A stretch of DNA of 10,827 nucleotides from CAZFCK01 sp964517355 (lineage in GTDB: Bacteria > Desulfobacterota > Desulfovibrionia > Desulfovibrionales > Desulfovibrionaceae). The number at the start of each line of letters is the position of its first letter. Position 1 is the first letter of the stretch. Location: assembly GCA_964517355.1 (NCBI GenBank), contig CAZFCK010000162.1, positions 1 to 10,827 of the forward strand, read 5' to 3'. The notes under the pieces are model-generated. The model did not search any database and was not told the DNA's origin. It saw nothing but the letters and a program-made list of their open reading frames with translations. This document shows positions 6,202 to 10,827 of this stretch, in pieces. The translations under genes and the position numbers were made by a program.

Positions 6202-6552
6202 ATGTCCACTCGCATTGTCGCCGTTTGCATTCTGTGCTTGGGATTCTTATTGGGACTTTTCGCCCAGGGCTGCGGCACAGGGCCTGTGATCACGCAGCAA
6301 TCCTTTGCCGGCCGCTGCATCACGTATAGCCCCGGCTCCTTCAGCAGCGGGGATTCCTGCGGCGAACAAATCGCCCTCTGTGAACAATTTGAAAATGTCA
6401 TAAACAAGGATTACGGCAGCCAGCAGGAATGCATCGATGCCTGCACCGCCACAAAAGACCAACTCTACAAGCAATATCTCGTGGGCTGCTGCCGTATGTG
6501 CACGCGCTACGCCTGGCAAAACTGCAACAATTATTGCCGGGCCAATTATTAA
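6202..6552 (+). CDS. Small cysteine-rich predicted lipoprotein
   Basis: A 116-residue protein with a hydrophobic signal segment (5-20) and a lipobox-like site FAQGC, so Cys24 would be lipidated. The box is imperfect: Ala at -3 and Gln at -2 instead of Leu and Ala/Ser. The mature chain carries ten more cysteines (39, 53, 60, 77, 81, 96, 97, 100, 108, 112), enough for five disulfides, in only 92 residues. Two CX3C pairs (77/81 and 108/112) lie in predicted helices and flank a CCxxC cluster, so a disulfide-stapled helical hairpin is possible. Location would be the periplasmic face of a membrane. AGGAGG before the ATG suggests strong translation. No known family is recognised. Confidence 0.8.
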   Translation: MSTRIVAVCILCLGFLLGLFAQGCGTGPVITQQSFAGRCITYSPGSFSSGDSCGEQIALCEQFENVINKDYGSQQECIDACTATKDQLYKQYLVGCCRMCTRYAWQNCNNYCRANY

Positions 6553-6594
6553 CGCACGACAAACTTGAGACAAAAATGATTCCGGAGGGTTGAG

Positions 6595-6613
6595 AACTTT
6601 TCAAAAAAAAGTT
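6595..6613. other. A/T-rich hairpin in the gap after the lipoprotein gene
   Basis: AACTTTT (6595-6601) pairs with AAAAGTT (6607-6613) around a 5-base loop. The gap 6553-6763 has no gene. The stem is A-T rich and is not followed by a U-tract, so its value as a terminator is doubtful. Confidence 0.35.
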
Positions 6614-6633
6614 TCCAAGAATCTCTCTTTGTT

Positions 6634-6658
6634 TATCGTTAATATCGTTTATACGTAT
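6634..6658 (+). repeat. Tandem 9-mer and palindrome upstream of the Gate gene (possible operator)
   Basis: TATCGTTAA and TATCGTTTA (6634-6642, 6643-6651) are adjacent near-identical 9-mers, running into the palindrome ATACGTAT (6651-6658). TACGTAT recurs at 6744-6750, a few bases before the ribosome binding site. A weak promoter TTTGTT (6628-6633), 16 bases, TATACG (6650-6655) would overlap these repeats. A regulator-binding site is inference. Confidence 0.3.
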
Positions 6659-6763
6659 GCCGGCAATACCATCGCACCATGCGCTGGGCCAAAAGGGCTT
6701 TCCCCCGCATAGGTGATAGTGTAGGGAGATTCTGCAACAACTCTACGTATTCAGGAGAATTCG

Positions 6764-7756
6764 TTGTCATACAAAGCTGAATGGCCCGGCAGGTTGCGTT
6801 CTGCCGGGCGTACTCTTTTCAAAGACGCAAACAGCACCACCATTGAACTTTTCAAAATCATGGTGCCTATCATCATTGTGGTGAAATTACTCAAGGAACT
6901 CGGGTTGGTGAACTACCTCGCCCTGCCCCTTGAGCCCGTGATGGAACTGATGGGTTTGCCGGCGCAAACAGGCCTGGTCTGGGCCACCAGCATGATCGTG
7001 AACATCTACAGCGGACTGGTGGTCTATGCCGCGCTGCTGCCCGACATGCAGCCAGTCACCGTGGCCCAGGTCACCATATTGGCCACCGTGGTGCTCATCG
7101 CCCACAATCTCCCGGTGGAACTGCGCATTGCGCAACGCTGCGGCCTGAATCTCAAAGCTCAAGCCCTGTTGCGCGTTCTGGGCGCCTTTGCCGCCGGAAT
7201 CCTGCTGCATCTGCTCCTGGACGGCTTCGGATTATTGCAAGGGCAGAGCGTCATGCTCTTCACTCCGGAGGACAGCGATCCAACTTTGCCCGCCTGGTGT
7301 TTAGGGCAATTGCGCACCCTCGCGGGCATATACGTCATTATCTTCGCATTGATAACATTGGTCCGATTACTACAATTTCTGCGGATCACAGACCTTCTGA
7401 ACCGCCTGCTGCGGCCATTGCTGCACCTCATGGGAATCGGCTCCCAAGCGGCCACAATCACCGTGCTCGGCCTGACTCTGGGCCTTGCCTACGGCGGGGG
7501 GCTCATCATTCATGAGGTGCGCAAGGGAACGGTGCCCCACAAGGACGTTTTCGCGTCCATGTCTCTTATGGGGCTTACCCACAGTCTCATCGAAGACACC
7601 CTGCTCATGAGCCTTATCGGCGCGCACACCCTCGGCACCATCTGGTTCCGGCTGGGGTTCTCGCTACTCGTGATGATCATGCTCACCCGCATCTATGCGC
7701 GATGGAGCAGTAGTCCGCGCGACGCCTCTCAACTGCAACACCCGTCTTCGATATGA
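6764..7756 (+). CDS. Nucleoside recognition (Gate) domain membrane protein
   Basis: A 330-residue inner-membrane protein with about eight hydrophobic segments and two Gate-type halves (PF07670; the fold is shared with FeoB, SpmA/SpmB and nucleoside transporters). Conserved-looking polar spots in membrane segments are Asn80 in IVNIYSG, HNLPVE (114-119), GGGLIIHE (244-251) and THSLIEDT (272-279). The substrate is unknown. The start is the rare codon TTG, chosen because AGGAG sits 6 bases before it and no in-frame ATG occurs until residue 33, inside the first membrane segment. Its TGA overlaps the lpxB start (ATGA), which implies coupled translation and perhaps an envelope-related role. Confidence 0.88.
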   Translation: MSYKAEWPGRLRSAGRTLFKDANSTTIELFKIMVPIIIVVKLLKELGLVNYLALPLEPVMELMGLPAQTGLVWATSMIVNIYSGLVVYAALLPDMQPVTVAQVTILATVVLIAHNLPVELRIAQRCGLNLKAQALLRVLGAFAAGILLHLLLDGFGLLQGQSVMLFTPEDSDPTLPAWCLGQLRTLAGIYVIIFALITLVRLLQFLRITDLLNRLLRPLLHLMGIGSQAATITVLGLTLGLAYGGGLIIHEVRKGTVPHKDVFASMSLMGLTHSLIEDTLLMSLIGAHTLGTIWFRLGFSLLVMIMLTRIYARWSSSPRDASQLQHPSSI

Positions 7757-8874
7757 CCTCCTCCCCGCTCATCTGGATAAACTCCGGCGAGCCCTCTGGA
7801 GACATGCACGGCGCCCTGCTTATCAACGCCTTGCGAACCCTCAACCCGGAAGTGCGGATCACCGGCATGGGGGGCAGTCTCAGCATTGCAGCGGGGCAGG
7901 ATCACGTAGCCCACATTAAAGACCTCTCCGTCATGGGTTTTACCGAAGTATTGGGACAGTTGCCCAAAATCATCGGCTTGCTGCGGCGCATCAAGCAGGC
8001 CATGCGCGCCGCGCGCCCCGATGTCGTCGTGCTCATAGACGCGCCCGATTTCAACTTTCGCGTGGCCGCCATCGCAAATGATCTCGGTATTCCCGTGGTC
8101 TACTACATCAGTCCCAAACTCTGGGCCTGGCGCAAGGGGCGCGCCCGGTTCATCAAACGCCGCGTCAAACGGATGCTCTGCATTCTGCCCTTTGAAGTGG
8201 ATTTTTACAGCCGCTACGGCGTACACGCCGAATACGTGGGCAACCCCTTGCTGGACGCCATAGACTGGCCACGTGTGGCGCATCTGACGCCCGATGCCAC
8301 GCAAATCGGCATCCTTCCGGGAAGCCGTCCCAAAGAGTTGCGCTCCCTGTTGCCGGCCTTTGCCGAAGCCGCCAGACTCCTGCACGCAAAACGCCCCGAA
8401 CTCCATTTCACCCTTGGACGCGCCCCAGGCGTAGAAGAACAGGCCTTGCGGGCGGCGTGGCCGCAACATGTTCCCCTGCGCATCGTTCCCCCGGAAGAAC
8501 GCCACGGCATGATGCGCACCAGCGCGCTGTGCATCGCGGCCTCCGGCACGGTCACATTGGAGACGGCCCTATTGCAAACCCCGACCATCGTGGCCTACAA
8601 ACTCTCGAATCTTACTTTTGCCCTGGCCAGGCGCGTTGTCCGTGTTCCTTTTATCAGTCTGCCCAATCTCATCATGGGGCGCGGCATTTTTCCCGAACAC
8701 CTGCAAGAAGACGCCGACGCCCCCGTACTGGCGCAACGAGCCCTAAGCTGGCTGGAGCAGCCTGCCCAACTCCGTGAAATACGTAATAGTTTATCGGAAT
8801 TACGCGCCATGATGGGGGAAGCGGGCGCTCCCGCACGTGCCGCGCGCGCCGTGCTTGAGACGTGCGCCGGATAA
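7753..8874 (+). CDS. lpxB: Lipid-A-disaccharide synthase
   Basis: A GT19-family glycosyltransferase of 373 residues, close to the usual 380. It joins UDP-2,3-diacylglucosamine and lipid X to make the beta-1,6 disaccharide of lipid A at the cytoplasmic face of the inner membrane. Signatures in order: SGEPSGD (11-17), GMGG (38-41), DAPDFNFRV (96-104), SPKLWAWRKGR (120-130), LPFEVDFY (145-152), ILPGSRPKEL (187-196), ASGTVTLETAL (263-273) and FISLPNLI (300-307). In YVGNPL the position that is usually His (VGHP) is Asn164. There is no good ribosome binding site; the ATGA overlap suggests it depends on translation of the Gate gene. lpxA, lpxC, lpxD and fabZ are not adjacent. Confidence 0.96.
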   Translation: MTSSPLIWINSGEPSGDMHGALLINALRTLNPEVRITGMGGSLSIAAGQDHVAHIKDLSVMGFTEVLGQLPKIIGLLRRIKQAMRAARPDVVVLIDAPDFNFRVAAIANDLGIPVVYYISPKLWAWRKGRARFIKRRVKRMLCILPFEVDFYSRYGVHAEYVGNPLLDAIDWPRVAHLTPDATQIGILPGSRPKELRSLLPAFAEAARLLHAKRPELHFTLGRAPGVEEQALRAAWPQHVPLRIVPPEERHGMMRTSALCIAASGTVTLETALLQTPTIVAYKLSNLTFALARRVVRVPFISLPNLIMGRGIFPEHLQEDADAPVLAQRALSWLEQPAQLREIRNSLSELRAMMGEAGAPARAARAVLETCAG

Positions 8875-8894
8875 ACCGCACAGAAATCGCTCTC

Positions 8895-8923
8895 TTGATC
8901 CCCGCCGGTCTTGCCCGTATGTT
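8895..8923 (+). promoter_or_regulatory. Candidate promoter of the DUF3179-HAD pair
   Basis: TTGATC (8895-8900) and TATGTT (8918-8923) are 17 bases apart, each matching four of six consensus bases. They sit in the only gap (72 bp) between lpxB and the next gene, about 23 bases before its ATG. Confidence 0.42.
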
Positions 8924-8946
8924 GCGCGTGGTGGAGGTTTCAAACT

Positions 8947-10062
8947 ATGAAGGCGCTCATCCCGACCCTGCTTATTGCACTCATGCTCCTCCCTGCACGG
9001 GCCCTCTGCGTGGAACTGACCCTTCCGGACCCCTTATCAGAGGAGATCAGCCGGGGCAGGCTCGAAACCTGGAAAGAAAACATCGTTGAAACCGGCATTG
9101 GCCAGGACAGCATCCGCGCTGTGGATTCTCCGCAGTTTATTGGCGTGGAAGACGCTGCCCTTGTCATCGACGACAATGAAATCGTGTTTGTTGCGGATCT
9201 CGCGGAAAATGACGTCCGCATTTACCCGCAAAAAATCCTGGTCTGGCATCAAGTGGTCAACGACAAAGGCCCCCAAGGCGAACCCATAGCCGTAACCTAT
9301 TGCCCACTCACAGGATCGCTCAACGGCTACAAAACACGACTGGGCCGTTATGCGCTCCGCTTCGGCGTCATGGGCTCTCTGGTGAACAACAATTCCATAT
9401 TGTACGACCGCTCCACACTGAGTCTTTGGCCGCAAATGCTCGGGGTCGCCATTGATGGTCCGCTGACCTCCAAAAAGATCACCCGGTTCCCCATGATCTG
9501 GACGACTTGGGAGCGCGCGAGCACGCAGTACCCCAACGCGCGGGTCCTTTCGCCGGACACCGGCCACCGTCTTTTCTATGTCCGCGATCCCTACGGCAAC
9601 TATCAGAATACGACAAGTTATTATCATGACGACATGATCGTCTACCCTCTCACCCATTGGGATAAACGCCTGCCTCCGAAAGAACGGATCTACGGCGTGC
9701 TCTCCCCGGACGGCCAGCCCTACGCGGTGCTTAGCAGCGCTGTTGCGGAAAAAGGCGTGCTGCCCTTTTGGATGGACATGACTCCGGTGGCGGCCATATA
9801 TGACCGGGAACTGGATACGGTACGCATTTTTCGCGCTGAAGCGGCGCGGCAGACAATAACTTTGGAATATGTGGGCGGGGAAGTCCGCGACAAAGAGAGT
9901 AAATCGGTCTGGACCCCAAGCGGCGTATGCACTTCCGGGAGTTTCTACGGCGAACGTCTTGAACAGATAACCGGCTATGACGCCTTTTGGTTCGCCTTTG
10001 CCGCCTTTTATCCCGACGTGCGCATCATCCCCCCTCTTCCTGGAGATTCCGGGCAATGGTAA
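8947..10062 (+). CDS. DUF3179 family exported protein
   Basis: A 371-residue protein with a signal peptide (MKALIPTLLIALMLLPARA), so it acts outside the inner membrane. Hallmarks of the DUF3179 family are visible: VTYCPLTGS (117-124), the stretch RFGVMGSLVNNNSILYDR (138-155) followed by SLWPQ, KRLPPKERIYGV (240-251), and the C-terminal FWFAFAAFYPD (347-357). The family's biochemical function is unknown. Cys119 in the YCPLTGS motif is an obvious candidate functional residue. The ATG at 8947 is chosen because GGAGG lies 9 bases before it and the signal peptide begins there; an upstream ATG at 8911 would add 12 unlikely residues. The stop TAA overlaps the start of the HAD gene by 7 bases. Confidence 0.9.
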   Translation: MKALIPTLLIALMLLPARALCVELTLPDPLSEEISRGRLETWKENIVETGIGQDSIRAVDSPQFIGVEDAALVIDDNEIVFVADLAENDVRIYPQKILVWHQVVNDKGPQGEPIAVTYCPLTGSLNGYKTRLGRYALRFGVMGSLVNNNSILYDRSTLSLWPQMLGVAIDGPLTSKKITRFPMIWTTWERASTQYPNARVLSPDTGHRLFYVRDPYGNYQNTTSYYHDDMIVYPLTHWDKRLPPKERIYGVLSPDGQPYAVLSSAVAEKGVLPFWMDMTPVAAIYDRELDTVRIFRAEAARQTITLEYVGGEVRDKESKSVWTPSGVCTSGSFYGERLEQITGYDAFWFAFAAFYPDVRIIPPLPGDSGQW

Positions 10063-10778
10063 TGAGCACTCTTTCAGGCGCACAGGGCCGTACACGCCCC
10101 TATAAGGCCTTGGTCTTCGATTTCGACGGCACGCTGTCGCGTCTTACCCTGGATTTTGAAAACATGCGCCAGGAAGTCATGCGGGTTGCGCGGCGCCATC
10201 TTCCGGACGCTCCGGACAATAAAGGGCGGCTGCTCCTGGAATGGTTGCAGGAATTGGCCCTTGAGTTGAATAGCCGCGACCAACCCACGGCCGCATCGCT
10301 GTTGCTGCGCGAAGCCCATCAACGCATACGGGAAATAGAAGTCCTGACAGCGCAAAACGGCGACCTGTTTCCCTTCACCAGGCCTTTGCTCAGCACCTTG
10401 CAAAAGTGCGGAGTGAAAACGGCCATTGTGACACGCAACTGCAAGCCCGCCCTGCTGGCGGCTTTTCCCGACGTGTTGCTGCATGCGTCCCACGTCCTCA
10501 CACGCGACGACGTATCCAAGGTCAAACCCGACCCCGAACACCTGGGGCACGCGCTGCAGTTGCTCGATTGCAGTGCGGAAGACGCCCTGATGGTGGGAGA
10601 CCATCCCTTGGACATCGCCACGGGGCGCAATGTCGGCGCCGACAGCGCGGGCGTTGCCAGCGGCCGCATCCCGCTCATGGAACTTGAGGCCGCCGGCGCC
10701 TGTCATGTGGCGCAGGATTGCCTGGAATTGTGCCGGGAACTCTCCCGGCAAGGACTGTTGCCCTATTTTAGGCTCTAG
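10056..10778 (+). CDS. HAD-superfamily phosphatase (phosphoglycolate phosphatase-like)
   Basis: A 240-residue cytoplasmic haloacid dehalogenase-type hydrolase. All four HAD motifs are present: DFDGTLS with nucleophile Asp22 and acid Asp24, Thr127 in IVTRN, Lys157 in KVKPDP, and GDHPLDIATGRN with Asp182 and Asp186 for Mg2+. A helical cap (about 35-100) lies between motifs I and II, as in Gph- or PpaX-type enzymes. The substrate is likely a small phosphate ester but cannot be fixed. ATG at 10056 is preferred (GGAG 10 bases before it); ATG at 10062 is the alternative. The gene overlaps the DUF3179 gene and is probably co-translated. Its stop TAG is the first three bases of the structured repeat element, so its last residues may be repeat-derived. 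Confidence 0.9.
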   Translation: MVMSTLSGAQGRTRPYKALVFDFDGTLSRLTLDFENMRQEVMRVARRHLPDAPDNKGRLLLEWLQELALELNSRDQPTAASLLLREAHQRIREIEVLTAQNGDLFPFTRPLLSTLQKCGVKTAIVTRNCKPALLAAFPDVLLHASHVLTRDDVSKVKPDPEHLGHALQLLDCSAEDALMVGDHPLDIATGRNVGADSAGVASGRIPLMELEAAGACHVAQDCLELCRELSRQGLLPYFRL

Positions 10779-10827
10779 AGCATTTTCGCCTTGAAACAAG
10801 GCTCTCCCCTGAAACAATTTCCAATTG
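10771..10827. repeat. Right copy of the dispersed repeat element (cut by the window end)
   Basis: Bases 10780-10827 match 2-49 base for base in the same orientation. The inverted-end sequence GGCTCTAGAGCAT (10771-10783) matches the reverse complement of the left copy's far end with one mismatch. The copy continues past the window. Its first bases fall inside the last codons and the stop codon of the HAD gene. Confidence 0.85.

Noticed and set aside
9037..10095. 352-codon minus-strand frame opposite the DUF3179 gene
   Set aside because: It is an open frame arising from codon bias of the real gene, with no ribosome site or recognisable domain.
10074..10817. 247-codon minus-strand frame opposite the HAD gene
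   Set aside because: The sense strand has all four HAD motifs; the antisense frame begins inside the repeat and shows no domain.

Overview
The window looks like chromosomal DNA of a Gram-negative bacterium, moderately GC-rich and tightly packed, most likely a sulfate reducer of the Desulfovibrio group. lpxB proves a lipid A outer membrane. The genus guess rests on gene content and overall style and is inference. No phage, transposase, CRISPR array or plasmid replication gene was seen.

Left part, minus strand (154-3150): a tRNA-Val(CAC) gene with its own promoter and a strong terminator, followed by a two-gene cation antiporter operon. The first gene encodes a soluble protein with RCK (TrkA-N/TrkA-C) domains and two universal-stress-like domains. 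The second encodes the CPA2-type membrane antiporter. The membrane pore and its nucleotide-sensing module are thus separate proteins, unlike KefB/KefC, where the RCK domain is fused to the pore.

Middle part, plus strand (3269-6552): rmlB and rmlD, overlapping by 4 bp, encode two steps of dTDP-L-rhamnose synthesis. They are followed by a membrane-anchored helical protein resembling the XpaC family, and by a small, very cysteine-rich predicted lipoprotein with its own strong ribosome binding site and a possible promoter.

Right part, plus strand (6764-10778): a nucleoside-recognition (Gate) membrane protein starting with TTG is coupled by an ATGA overlap to lpxB (lipid A disaccharide synthase). 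A secreted DUF3179 protein follows, overlapping a HAD phosphatase of the phosphoglycolate phosphatase type.

The most unusual non-coding signal is at the window edges. A 48-bp sequence at 2-49 is repeated exactly, in the same orientation, at 10780-10827, where the window ends inside it. Combining the two copies suggests a structured dispersed element of about 105-115 bp with inverted ends (GGCTYTAGAGCAT) and several internal hairpins. The right copy supplies the stop codon of the HAD gene. Nothing here proves an undescribed defence or mobile system. The best candidates for new biology are this repeat, the split RCK-USP antiporter, the Cys-rich lipoprotein and the Gate-LpxB coupling.
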